Positions 55,999 through 64,000 of a DNA stretch of 64,000 nt are shown in pieces. This DNA is from Fimbriimonas ginsengisoli Gsoil 348 (GTDB lineage: Bacteria > Armatimonadota > Fimbriimonadia > Fimbriimonadales > Fimbriimonadaceae): assembly GCF_000724625.1 (NCBI RefSeq), contig NZ_CP007139.1, positions 372,001-436,000 on the forward strand, read 5' to 3'. The notes under the pieces are model-generated. The model did no database searches, was not told where the DNA came from, and was given only the letters and a program-made list of their open reading frames with translations. Every line of letters starts with the position of its first letter. The stretch's first letter is position 1. Made by a program: the position numbers and the translations under genes.

Positions 55999-57999
55999 TC
56001 AAGACGGAAATCTCGTGGAAAGCCCCCGCAGGATCAAGTGATTGATCTCGTCGAGATCGCTCGACTCCATCAACCGCAAGTTTTCCGACTCGCTCAGCCC
56101 GTTGTTCAACCCTCCCGGGCCGGCGGTCTGAAGCCTCGTCGTAAATGCCGGGTAGTCGATAGGAGCATTCCCTTTCGATTCGTAGAAAGGCACGAAGGCT
56201 CGATAGCCGGGGTTATGTTCTAGCTGGTAATCCATCGTCAACTCCACGGGAGCCCTTCCCCTTACCCCGTCAGCGACCACCCCGGCGCAGCCGCCGAAAC
56301 CGCCCATGAGATACACGGGCGCGCCTCCTTCGATTGCGATGAGAATCTCCTCCAAGATCCCCGGCATCTTCCCCGTGTACTTGGTCGACGCGCCGGCAAG
56401 CACGACCCGGGCGTGAATTTCTCGGTGCATCCGCTGTCGCATCTCGGTAAAGCAGCGGGCGAGGACGTATCTCTCTTCCGGCTTTAGCGGATCCAACGGA
56501 GTCGCCGGCGATCCCTGAACGTCGTCCGGCAAGGGCAGCATCTCGACGGTAATCAAATTGGTCACTTCCGCCAGACGCTGCCGATTGCCGAACGTATGCA
56601 CCGGCCAAGCCTCGTAATTCGTTAACGACGACGGATCGACTTCGCCTTCGAAGGAGTAGACGAACTCGACCATCCGCTCCGTGAATCCGGCTTTGCGGAG
56701 GTCTCCTCCATAGCCTAGCTTCGCTCCAAAGGCAAGCAGATTCCTCGCAATTTCGTAGGTCGCATCGGTCAGGTGATTCGGGCTCAGCCCCCGCGCGGCC
56801 AAATCCGGAGAGTCCGAGATGGAGATTCCGACCCGCTTGCCCTCCAGCTTGGGCTCGGGCCAAGGCGCGGTCGCGGTGAGAAACTCCGCCGTCGGACAAA
56901 ACTCGCGGATGGCGTCGGTCTCCTCCACTCCCAGCGGGGGGTCCGGATAGACCACCGGCTTCTTGGCTCCCTTGGAGTTACCCGAGCCGAGACCCTTGAA
57001 ATCCAGCAGCTCAGGAGCTCGCAACAGTTGCCGGGCGTTCTTTGGAAAGCGGCCAATGCGGGTGAGCTCGCCTAACCGGCGAAGCTGATACTCAAATCGC
57101 AACGTCTCCGAGAGCGCGGCGAGGACGATGGAATAAGCGTCTTCGGTCCACCGCAGAACCCGGCAATTGCCTAGATACGGGAAGCTGCGGAGCTCCTCTT
57201 TTTCGAGTGCGTCGACGACAACGATAGGACGTCGATACGCCTTGGCAAGCAGTATCTCCTTGCGACACCAAGGTCGCGAGGAATAGCGGTCGGTGACGAG
57301 CGCAATCACGGTCGAACCGCGGATACCGTCCTCGATCTCTTTGGCAAACTCATAGCCGGGCGCTATGCTGACCGCGTCGAAAAACCGGTCCGCGTGGGTT
57401 TCTTCGATCCGCTCCTTAAGCAGTTTCGCTTCTTCGTTTCCATCCTTTTTAGCGTGGCTGATGAAGATACGGATCGCCGATCCCGGCTTGCCTGGTTCAC
57501 TGTTGGCATCGAGCATCCGGCAAAGCTCGTGGGTTACCGAGATCCTGAGGAAAGCCGACGCGTTCTCCTTCTGCAGATCGTATCGGACGCTATTCAGATT
57601 TTTTATCGGCAGGTAACCGATCGCCGAAGCGTCGAGAGCGACGGGCACGAACCCGTGACGCCCTCCCGAGGCAGCGATCCGGCGTTGGATCTCGGTGAGG
57701 TAGGCGGACCATTTTGAGTCGATCACCATTTCGGAGTCGATGAGGGCAATGACGCAAATCGATTCCGCCCCATCGAAATCGATGCCAAGGGGCATATCGA
57801 GCCCCGGGCCGGGCACGCTTCTGAAATAGGTAGGGATACCGATCCCTCGCGTCAGCGGCTCGTCGATGTCGCGACAGAGAAGGGCGTAAAGCTCGGTGGA
57901 AATTGCGGCTCCCTTTGCGACATCCAGCCCGTCGGCATTGAGCTTTGGGCACCAAAGCACGTACACCTGCAAAGGGATGCGGTAGCCATCTTTCGCCAT
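55999..57999 (-). CDS. TIR-like, TIR and SLOG multidomain protein
   Basis: In this 666-residue protein, residues about 8-165 form a divergent TIR-like domain (VYVLWCPK, ICVIALIDSEMVIDSKW). Residues about 174-300 form a canonical TIR domain: IRIFISHAKKDGNEE, STVIALVTDRYSSRPWCRKE with catalytic Glu248. After a linker, about 387-610 resembles a SLOG nucleotide-binding domain: VGISISDSPDL, LLAFGAKLGYGGDLR, then VVLAGASTKYTGKMPG and PVYLMGGFGG. In Thoeris immunity a TIR enzyme makes a cyclic ADP-ribose isomer that a SLOG protein senses; here both would be on one chain. It is the first gene of the conflict cluster. Confidence 0.75.
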   Translation of the reverse strand: MAKDGYRIPLQVYVLWCPKLNADGLDVAKGAAISTELYALLCRDIDEPLTRGIGIPTYFRSVPGPGLDMPLGIDFDGAESICVIALIDSEMVIDSKWSAYLTEIQRRIAASGGRHGFVPVALDASAIGYLPIKNLNSVRYDLQKENASAFLRISVTHELCRMLDANSEPGKPGSAIRIFISHAKKDGNEEAKLLKERIEETHADRFFDAVSIAPGYEFAKEIEDGIRGSTVIALVTDRYSSRPWCRKEILLAKAYRRPIVVVDALEKEELRSFPYLGNCRVLRWTEDAYSIVLAALSETLRFEYQLRRLGELTRIGRFPKNARQLLRAPELLDFKGLGSGNSKGAKKPVVYPDPPLGVEETDAIREFCPTAEFLTATAPWPEPKLEGKRVGISISDSPDLAARGLSPNHLTDATYEIARNLLAFGAKLGYGGDLRKAGFTERMVEFVYSFEGEVDPSSLTNYEAWPVHTFGNRQRLAEVTNLITVEMLPLPDDVQGSPATPLDPLKPEERYVLARCFTEMRQRMHREIHARVVLAGASTKYTGKMPGILEEILIAIEGGAPVYLMGGFGGCAGVVADGVRGRAPVELTMDYQLEHNPGYRAFVPFYESKGNAPIDYPAFTTRLQTAGPGGLNNGLSESENLRLMESSDLDEINHLILRGLSTRFPS

Positions 58000-58063
58000 T
58001 ATTTAACTTTACATCTTAGGGCGATATCCGCGGAAGCGGCCTCGAATGAGGATGGCGCTACCG

Positions 58064-58939
58064 CTAATAAGGGCACCGCTTGGCATGGACCACGGCTTCG
58101 TCCAGACCGCGAAGCTCCGCTAGGAAAGTGCCGAAATGGTGCTTCGGCTGGTACCCGGTTTCGGTCCAACCCAGGAAGGAGTTGAGAACGGATGGCTTGT
58201 GGCCGATGCGGATCTCGTACTGCCTGACAAGATCTGACGAACCAGGGAATATCCGTTCGCAGGCGCCGTACGGATCCGCCTCCCAGCCTTCCAGTTGCGT
58301 CTCATCGAAGGCGTTCGGCCGAACCGCGTCAAGAATGAGCCCTTCGGGCTCGCCCGCCAAATCACCGGCAAGAAAAGCGACCGACCGCTCGATCGCATGC
58401 AATACATCTTCTCGATCGACGCCGCCGTACAGCAGCCGGGCGCCGTACCGGTTCACCCAATTGTCTCCCCACGGGGTCAGGTCGGCGGGGCGAACGGCCA
58501 CGTAGCGGACTCCGTTCACACGCCGGTGGTATTCGCATAGCTCTTCTCCGATCCGTTTCGTGAATCCGTACTTATCGTAATGCCCGTGCCAAGCCTGAGA
58601 GCTCAAGAAGACGAAACGCGAGATCCCGGCGGAGCGGGCGGCCTGAAAGGCCCAAAATGTCCCGTCCACATTGAGCCGCCAGAAGTCGGCCTCCGTCTTT
58701 GCGCGCCAGTGGATTCCGTGCCAGGCCGGAGTGTGGACGATCGAGTCCGCGCCCTCCGCCGCCTTCTCCAGGCCGAAACCGTTTTGGATATCGAGTTGGT
58801 GAAAGGGCAAGCCAGCGAACGGCGGTTCGTCGGGGAGCGGATTTAGATCCGACAGCACCAAATCGTGGCCTTGCGCCGTAAGCAACGGCACAAGGCCCCG
58901 TCCGATATTTCCACCCGCACCCGTCAATAGGATTCGCAT
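58064..58939 (-). CDS. NAD(P)-dependent epimerase/dehydratase (extended SDR)
   Basis: About 291 residues from ATG 58939. The N-terminal nucleotide motif is LLTGAGGNIGRGL, the substrate-side Ser is in VFLSSQAWHG, and the YxxxK pair is in YGFTKRIGEE. RPADLTPWGDNWV follows. These mark the extended short-chain dehydrogenase family (NDP-sugar or sugar-acid enzymes). It begins 17 bp after a prepilin gene. The exact substrate is unknown. An in-frame upstream extension lacks support because it would overlap the prepilin gene. Confidence 0.88.
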   Translation of the reverse strand: MRILLTGAGGNIGRGLVPLLTAQGHDLVLSDLNPLPDEPPFAGLPFHQLDIQNGFGLEKAAEGADSIVHTPAWHGIHWRAKTEADFWRLNVDGTFWAFQAARSAGISRFVFLSSQAWHGHYDKYGFTKRIGEELCEYHRRVNGVRYVAVRPADLTPWGDNWVNRYGARLLYGGVDREDVLHAIERSVAFLAGDLAGEPEGLILDAVRPNAFDETQLEGWEADPYGACERIFPGSSDLVRQYEIRIGHKPSVLNSFLGWTETGYQPKHHFGTFLAELRGLDEAVVHAKRCPY

Positions 58940-58956
58940 TGAACGGGTGATACCCG

Positions 58957-59694
58957 TTACGGCTGCTTGGGACTGTGCAGATTGACCGTGGCCGAGTAGG
59001 TTTGGCTCCACGGAAGGCTCTTGACGTGCCCTTCGGCAAAGACGTAATTCGATTGGCCCAGGTGCCGGTGGGTGGCGATGGCGCCAGTGAACGGGTCCAT
59101 CTCGTTTTCGGGCGCTGCCGGGTTGCTCGGGTTAAACCAGGGATGGTAGATGTCGTCGCAGAACTGGTCGGCCCCATTTTCCGCTTCGCTGCGCCGCTCG
59201 GCAAAGTAGATGGATGATGCGGGCTTGTCGATCGACGACTCGTTAAGACCCCAAACGTAGTACCCGTTGATGAGGTAGCTGGCGAGGGGCGGGGCGGCGG
59301 GATTGATCACGTCGCAACCTTTCCCCCAGGGGTTCGAGTCGGCCGGGCAAGAGAAGATCTTCTGCTTGCTAACGTCTTCTCCGGTAATCGTTCCGCCACC
59401 CGTGTAGGGGTAGATGATCGCGAAGACGGAACCGTAATCCGGGTCTTCGATCGAACCGTCGGCATCGTCAACGTCCGGCTGGGCGTCGGTCTGCTTCACC
59501 TGCGGGTACATCCCGTCGTGATCGGTGACATACATGTAAGCGGCCAAACCGATCTGCTTGGTGTTGCTGAGGCAGGCAGTCTTCTTCGCCGCGGCTTTTG
59601 CCTGAGCGAACACCGGGAAAAGGATTGCCGCGAGGATCGCGATAATCGCGATCACAACGAGAAGTTCGATCAGCGTGAAGGCGCGTCGTGCCAT
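58957..59694 (-). CDS. Prepilin-type DUF1559 protein
   Basis: A 245-residue protein from ATG 59694: leader [51 protein letters not shown]. The C-terminal motif is [14 protein letters not shown], with Glu in place of the Asp of DG. It is the fifth paralog in the window and has no adjacent LacI/GntR gene; its downstream partner is the epimerase. No strong ribosome-binding site is seen. Confidence 0.88.
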   Translation of the reverse strand: MARRAFTLIELLVVIAIIAILAAILFPVFAQAKAAAKKTACLSNTKQIGLAAYMYVTDHDGMYPQVKQTDAQPDVDDADGSIEDPDYGSVFAIIYPYTGGGTITGEDVSKQKIFSCPADSNPWGKGCDVINPAAPPLASYLINGYYVWGLNESSIDKPASSIYFAERRSEAENGADQFCDDIYHPWFNPSNPAAPENEMDPFTGAIATHRHLGQSNYVFAEGHVKSLPWSQTYSATVNLHSPKQP

Positions 59695-59747
59695 TAACTT
59701 AGGATATGCCAACTTTGCAAATACGAGTAGTTAAAACTATCTTGGAC

Positions 59748-60080
59748 CTATTCGGGCAAGTTGGGCAGGACGCCCGCCCGGGCGCAGGCAGGTAAGCCCT
59801 TGCTATCTCGACCGCGTATCGCGACCTCATTGACGGCGGTCGTTGTATCCAGGGCCTGCACCTGGTCGAAAAACAGCTTGATCCGGCGGAACATCTGACG
59901 GTGGCCATCCTGAGTTCCCCACCACGCCAGGTGGATGAAACGGCGTCCGTCTCCCTCCCGCTTTACAGAATCGCCAACCGGCTGCAGCGTCCCCTGGGTG
60001 AAGGTTTTCGACTTCGCCGTCGACGACGCCCTGAAGATCGCCACTAAGGCTAAGGTCAAGCTGCCCGCCGGTCCCCTCAA
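59748..60080 (-). pseudogene. C-terminal half of a DUF5990-like protein
   Basis: The minus-strand frame ends with RRFIHLAWWGTQDGHRQMFR, RIKLFFDQV and RDSKGLPACAR, which resemble the second half of DUF5990-family proteins as I recall them. The N-terminal half of the family is missing; upstream the frame overlaps an opposite-strand frame. I therefore read it as a truncated remnant, though a short intact gene is possible. Confidence 0.45.
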
Positions 60081-60321
60081 GGGCGCGGCTCTAGGGGCCG
60101 CGCTGGTCGGCGCCGGACTGGATAAGGACGGTACGTTTTACACCGAGTTCATGCTCGATAAGGCGCTCAGCCACCAGATTCACATGCAGGTGATGGACGA
60201 CATTGACGCCAAGTTCAGCGAGCCGATCGACGCCGACTACCATCGCATCACCAACCAAGCCATGGTCGACCTCGCCCACGCCCTTGGCAAGAAAAACGTG
60301 AAGCTGGCCAAGTTCCACTAA
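59998..60321 (+). CDS. Hypothetical protein, possibly truncated at its N-terminus
   Basis: From a GTG at about 59998 the frame encodes some 107 residues (VFDFAVDDALKIATKAKVKL onward, ending KKNVKLAKFH). A central glycine/alanine stretch (PLKGAALGAALVGAGLDKDG) and a helical C-terminus are visible. A longer version from ATG 59935 adds 21 residues that look non-native. No family was recognised. It faces the DUF5990-like remnant and overlaps it by about 80 bp. Confidence 0.45.
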   Translation: MKVFDFAVDDALKIATKAKVKLPAGPLKGAALGAALVGAGLDKDGTFYTEFMLDKALSHQIHMQVMDDIDAKFSEPIDADYHRITNQAMVDLAHALGKKNVKLAKFH

Positions 60322-60348
60322 GGGAAGGAGTCGCAGCCCCGGCCTCGT

Positions 60349-60371
60349 TCAGGCAGGTGTATCTTGCCTGA
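60349..60371. promoter_or_regulatory. Palindrome before the DUF421-like gene
   Basis: TCAGGCA and TGCCTGA (60349-60355 and 60365-60371) form a perfect 7-bp inverted repeat that ends directly at the GTG start of the broken YetF-like gene. It could be an operator or a terminator of the gene before it. Confidence 0.35.
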
Positions 60372-60904
60372 GTGAAGTGGAATATCGATTGGCATACCGC
60401 CTTCGTCCCCAGCGTCTCGCCGCTTGAGATCATCTTGCGCGGAACGGTCATGTACCTTTCGCTCTTCGTGATCCTCCGCTTGATTCTCAAGCGGCAATCG
60501 GGCACGTTCGCCACCGCGGATCTCCTGCTCATCGTGCTGATCGCCGATGCGTCGCAAAACGGGTGTCGGCGGATTACCACTCGATCACCGATGGATTGCT
60601 GCTGGTCCTCACGCTTACGTTCTGGAACTACGCCATGGATTGGCTGGGATATCACTTCAAGGCGATCGACCGCCTGCTCGAGCCTCCGCCCCTCCTCCTC
60701 ATAAAGAATGGTCAGATGCTTCGGCGCAATATGCGACAGGAGCTGATTACCGTCGACGAGCTCATGGCTCATCTTCGTGAGGAGGGGGTAGACGATGTCA
60801 ACAGCGTCCGAGCCGCCTATATGGAAGGAGACGGGCAGATCAGCGTCCTCCGGAAAGAGTCAAACGGCGGAGAAAACGTCCGTCCGCGGAAGAAGCTTTC
60901 GTAA
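60372..60904 (+). pseudogene. Frameshifted DUF421 (YetF-like) membrane protein
   Basis: The first frame (from GTG 60372) encodes two membrane helices (IILRGTVMYLSLFVILRLIL, then ADLLLIVLIADASQNG). The family continues in a different frame from about 60563 (YHSITDGLLLVLTLTFWNYA, LLIKNGQMLRRNMRQELITV). The frame change fits loss of one base near 60563, in AACGGGTGTCGG, where an A after GGG would restore the frame. This is either a recent pseudogene or a sequencing error. The C-terminal domain is otherwise complete to a stop at 60904. Confidence 0.75.
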
Positions 60905-60950
60905 GGTCCGGGCGACGTCCCACCTGCTACAGTTCGATCTAGGTGTATTG

Positions 60951-61937
60951 ATGGACAAATATTCGATTAGCCGAAGACACTTAATCCGGGCCGGTACCGC
61001 GCTCGGAGCGGCCTCCGCCTTCGGGCTCGGGATAGCCGAAGCGAGGCTTCAAGAGCCCGTAAAGAAAGCGACCCCGCCGTTAACGGCAACGGAGATTGCC
61101 GCGATCGATGCCGCGCTCGGGAAAAAAGGGGCCTACAACGAAGCTCAGGCAACCCACGTGGTCGCTCTTCCTCGCAACGATCTCCAGGTGGTCGTTCGAG
61201 GTGAAGCCGTTCCGATTCCCCTCGGGTTCGGCGGTTGGGCCGCATTCAAGAACATGCAGGAAGGGGGAAAGGCCGTCTTTATGAGCGACAACGTGCTCAC
61301 GGAAGAGGAGATCAATCCCCTTATCGACTCCGTAGAGGCCAACGGGTTGGAGGTAGGAGCCATCCATAACCATTTCATCTACGAGCAGCCGAGAATTTTC
61401 TTCATGCACGTTCATGGGACCGGATCGCCCGAGGATCTCGCGCAACGATACGCAAAGGCGATCTCGACGACGAAAATTTCCCCCGCCAATCAGCCCAAAC
61501 CAAATCCACCGTCCAAGACGGCGAAAGAGATTTTCGATCTCCCGGGCCTCGACGCGATCGTCGGTAAAACCGGCGTCGTCAATGGCCCCGCATATAAGTA
61601 CACGGTTGGGCGCAGCGATCTCCATATCACGGAAATGGGGGCCGAAATGACTGCCGCAATCGGCTTGAACACTTGGGCCACCTTTGTTGGAACGCCCGAC
61701 AAGGCCATGGTCGCCGGCGACGTGGCGATGCTGGGACACGAGGTGAATCCGGTCATCCGCCACCTGCGATCTTCCGGGGTGGAAGTCTGCGCGGTGCACA
61801 GCCACATGCTCGCGGAGCAGCCCAGGATTTTGTTCCTTCACTATCTGGGCCGCGGTAAAGCCAAGGAACTCGCCGAAATATTCCGGGGCGTCCTCGATTT
61901 ACTTGGAAACGTTCCGCGATCGACGCACGGTTTTTGA
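60951..61937 (+). CDS. Tat-exported DUF1259 (LpqO-like) protein
   Basis: About 328 residues. MDKYSISRRHLIRAGTALGA has a twin-arginine motif (SRRHLIRA), so Tat export is likely. Two related halves carry AIHNHFIYEQPRIFFMHV and AVHSHMLAEQPRILFLHY (shown in parts), the DUF1259 signature of paired His-rich motifs, which suggests metal binding. Function is unknown. ATG 60951 is preferred over an upstream start because it gives the Tat leader. It overlaps or abuts the sialidase-like gene. Confidence 0.82.
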   Translation: MDKYSISRRHLIRAGTALGAASAFGLGIAEARLQEPVKKATPPLTATEIAAIDAALGKKGAYNEAQATHVVALPRNDLQVVVRGEAVPIPLGFGGWAAFKNMQEGGKAVFMSDNVLTEEEINPLIDSVEANGLEVGAIHNHFIYEQPRIFFMHVHGTGSPEDLAQRYAKAISTTKISPANQPKPNPPSKTAKEIFDLPGLDAIVGKTGVVNGPAYKYTVGRSDLHITEMGAEMTAAIGLNTWATFVGTPDKAMVAGDVAMLGHEVNPVIRHLRSSGVEVCAVHSHMLAEQPRILFLHYLGRGKAKELAEIFRGVLDLLGNVPRSTHGF

Positions 61938-61942
61938 CTTTC

Positions 61943-62992
61943 ATGCCTTCCCTGCTTCTCCTCTCCCTTTTCCTTTCCTCCCCGTCGGAGCCGGTGCTCG
62001 TGACTCCCGCCGGGTTTTTGGCGCGCGAGCCTCAGGTGGCGGTCTCCGGGCGTAAAGTCTTTGTCGCTTGCGGCAACAAAGACCGGCTGTTCGTCGTTGC
62101 CTCCGAGAACGGCGGGCAAAGTTACTCGCCACCCGTAGCCTTGAATACCCCTGGAAGTCTCTCGCTAGGAATGCGTCGGGGGCCTAGGATTGCAGTTGCG
62201 AATGGAGTGGTCGTCGTCTCGGCCGTTTATGGAAAGACTGGAGGCGGCCGCGACGGCGAGCTGCTTTCCTGGCGCTCTACCGACTCCGGCCGGACCTGGA
62301 GCGGGCCCGCACCGATTAGCGACGTCCCCGGCGCCGCTCGCGAGGGGCTGCATGCCATGGCGGCCTCCGGCGATGGCAAGCTGGCTGCCGCTTGGCTCGA
62401 TCTTCGAGAAGGGGGAACCCAGATTTGGGCTTCGACCTCGAACGATGCCGGAGCGACCTGGTCGAAAAACCTTCGGGTCTACCGGTCGCCTGACGGGCAT
62501 GTCTGCGAATGCTGCCATCCCTCGTTGGCGTTCGGTCCGAAGGGTGAGCTCTATGTAATGTTCCGCAACTGGCTCGGCGGTTCGCGCGATATGTACCTTT
62601 CCACCTCTGTCGACGGCGGGCGAACCTTCGACGCCGCTCAAAAGCTAGGGGCGGGTACATGGCCGCTGAACGCATGCCCGATGGACGGAGGCGCCCTTGC
62701 CGTGGAGGCCGACGGGCGCGTTACGACCGCTTGGCGGCGGGATGGCCATGTATTTACCTGTGTCCCCGGTCAGCCCGAAATCGACCTCGGGGAGGGCACT
62801 CAGCCGTGGGTCGCGACGACCAAGAGCGGAACCAGCGCCGTGTGGCTTCACCAAGGTGAAGTCCGAACGCTTCAGGGGAATTCCGTTACTTCGCTCGGAA
62901 GCGGAGGCGATCCGGTGATCGCCTCCTCGGAGGCGGGCAGCATTGCCGCCTGGGCGGACGAGAACGGGCGGATCTGGTCGCGGCGGCTTTAA
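61943..62992 (+). CDS. Secreted BNR/Asp-box sialidase-like protein
   Basis: About 349 residues with signal peptide MPSLLLLSLFLSS. Asp-box repeats are STDSGRTW, SNDAGATW and SVDGGRTF, giving a six-bladed propeller of the sialidase superfamily. A HVCECCHPS cysteine cluster (about residue 190) is unusual for sialidases and may bind metal or form disulfides. Sialidase catalytic residues (Arg triad) are not evident, so enzymatic activity is uncertain. A TTG at 61934 overlapping the upstream stop is an alternative start. Confidence 0.75.
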   Translation: MPSLLLLSLFLSSPSEPVLVTPAGFLAREPQVAVSGRKVFVACGNKDRLFVVASENGGQSYSPPVALNTPGSLSLGMRRGPRIAVANGVVVVSAVYGKTGGGRDGELLSWRSTDSGRTWSGPAPISDVPGAAREGLHAMAASGDGKLAAAWLDLREGGTQIWASTSNDAGATWSKNLRVYRSPDGHVCECCHPSLAFGPKGELYVMFRNWLGGSRDMYLSTSVDGGRTFDAAQKLGAGTWPLNACPMDGGALAVEADGRVTTAWRRDGHVFTCVPGQPEIDLGEGTQPWVATTKSGTSAVWLHQGEVRTLQGNSVTSLGSGGDPVIASSEAGSIAAWADENGRIWSRRL

Positions 62993-62995
62993 CAG

Positions 62996-64000
62996 CTACC
63001 CCTTTCCGTTCGCGAATCCGAATCCGAGGTGCCGCTCGCGCAAGTGCTCCTCCTCGTACCACTTCATCCGGGCACTCATGACGCTGGCCCGGTCGATGTA
63101 CCCGATCATTCGTTCGTGGTCGCTGGAGCTGACGACCGGGAGCTGGCCGACCCCTTTCCGGAGCATCTTAAACACAGCTTCCTGAAGAACGTCGTCTTCC
63201 GTCACCGCGACGAGGTCGGTCGATCCGGCCTCCAGCACGGTAACCGGTTCCTCCTGGGTCCCTTCCGTGGCGTTGAGCATGTCGCCTTGAGTGATGATCC
63301 CCACGAGGCGGTTCGAAGCGTCCACGATCGGCAATGCCCGTCGCTCGGCAAACCAAGCCGCATCGGCAAAGTCCGGTCGCCGCAAGTCCTTCAACAAAAC
63401 GTCGCAGTCGATGGTGGCGAACTCCCTGACCATGATCTCCCCAACCCGGTGGATCTCAAACGGGTCGACCACGTACTCGCGAGTGAGGTGGTGTCCCCGA
63501 CGCGCGACCTTCTCCGTAAGGATCGAGCGCTTCAGAAGGAGAACGGTCACCACTTCCGACGCAATCGTCGCGATGAGCAGAGCCGGCGTGATTCGGATGT
63601 CGTTCGTGAGCTCGAGCGTGAAGACTACCGCCGTAAACGGCGAGCGCATCGTTCCTCCCATCATCGCCGCCATTCCAACCGCAGCCCACAACCCGGGGGT
63701 ACCCACCGGGAGCCATTGCCCGACTAGGGCTCCCATCGTTCCACCCATCATAAGCAGTGGAGCCAAGACGCCGCCCGAGGTTCCGGATCCGAGCGACGCG
63801 CTCCACACGACGGCTTTGCCTACGAGAAGCGTTAGCGCCGCGACTCCGAGGATCTGACCGTTCAATAAGGCGTGGATGGTTCCGTACCCAACGCCGAGTA
63901 CACGCGGATCGATATAGCCGCCAAGGCCGACGAATAAGCCGCCGATCGTTGGCCACCACATCCAGTGGAGCTTGATCTTCGGGAAGAGATCTTCAAACCC
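62996..64000 (-). CDS. CLC-family chloride channel/transporter with CBS domains, 5' end outside window
   Basis: The 3' part (at least 334 residues) of a CLC protein. Conserved pieces are SLGSGTSGGVLAPLLMMGG, a GMAAMMGGTMRSPFTAVVF region and TLELTNDI. Two CBS domains follow (about the last 150 residues: RALPIVDASNRLVGIITQGD and QLPVVSSSDHERMIGYIDRA). CLC proteins move chloride, or fluoride, often in exchange for protons. The stop is at 62996, 3 bp from the convergent sialidase-like stop. The N-terminus lies beyond 64000. Confidence 0.9.
   Translation of the reverse strand, partial: GFEDLFPKIKLHWMWWPTIGGLFVGLGGYIDPRVLGVGYGTIHALLNGQILGVAALTLLVGKAVVWSASLGSGTSGGVLAPLLMMGGTMGALVGQWLPVGTPGLWAAVGMAAMMGGTMRSPFTAVVFTLELTNDIRITPALLIATIASEVVTVLLLKRSILTEKVARRGHHLTREYVVDPFEIHRVGEIMVREFATIDCDVLLKDLRRPDFADAAWFAERRALPIVDASNRLVGIITQGDMLNATEGTQEEPVTVLEAGSTDLVAVTEDDVLQEAVFKMLRKGVGQLPVVSSSDHERMIGYIDRASVMSARMKWYEEEHLRERHLGFGFANGKG

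Noticed and set aside
1-64000. CRISPR array or insertion sequence
   Set aside because: No regularly spaced direct repeats, transposase or integrase gene was seen.

Overview
The window looks like an accessory-rich stretch of a high-GC bacterial chromosome, most probably from Armatimonadota (Fimbriimonadales-like). The main evidence is five prepilin-type DUF1559 proteins whose leaders end in the FPVFAQAK-type segment I associate with that phylum, together with a dense set of glycoside hydrolases under LacI/GntR control. This is family knowledge, not a database result. Almost all genes are on the minus strand. Many neighbours overlap by 4 bp (ATGA, TTGA or GTGA), so TTG and GTG starts are common. 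No rRNA, tRNA or CRISPR was recognised.

Layout. (a) 1-5015: three overlapping genes, CHASE2 membrane sensor, FecR-like exported protein and caspase-like protease with TPRs (cut by the window edge). (b) 5122-19073: polysaccharide-utilisation modules. GntR > DUF1559 prepilin > small membrane protein > beta-helix protein > GH172; LacI > prepilin > clan GH-D hydrolase; prepilin > TlpA-like thioredoxin protein > GH36 alpha-galactosidase. A small lipoprotein lies between them. (c) 19184-21964, plus strand: XRE-cupin regulator, a TIR-like/DUF4328 fusion, a zinc-ribbon protein. (d) 22021-27302: GH116 glycosidase and the fucose-salvage enzyme Fkp. (e) 27454-42327: one long apparent operon, LacI > prepilin > small membrane protein > two ABC exporter half-transporters > HlyD-like adaptor > ADP-ribosylglycohydrolase > GH127 > CitD-CitE fusion > CitF > serine beta-lactamase-like hydrolase.

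(f) 42892-57999 is the most interesting part, a probable biological-conflict (immune) island. On the minus strand it reads TIR-TIR-SLOG, TIR plus a possible inactive-STAND region, MoxR AAA+ ATPase, vWA protein, a 2287-residue scaffold, then a membrane-anchored protein. The scaffold has three beta-propellers, each followed by a degenerate caspase-like or Rossmann-like module, then a receiver domain, helical repeats and a pYEATS-like domain. A patatin phospholipase and a small partner converge on it. The MoxR/vWA/third-component core matches the known logic of MoxR-vWA ternary conflict systems. The scaffold architecture and the companion TIR-SLOG and patatin genes look unusual.

(g) 58064-64000: NAD-dependent epimerase with its own prepilin gene, two facing gene remnants (one resembling the C-terminal half of DUF5990), a frameshifted DUF421/YetF-like gene, a Tat-exported DUF1259 protein, a BNR-repeat sialidase-like protein and a partial CLC channel with CBS domains. 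Hairpin-forming repeats fill several intergenic gaps, and one sits in frame inside the GH127 gene.
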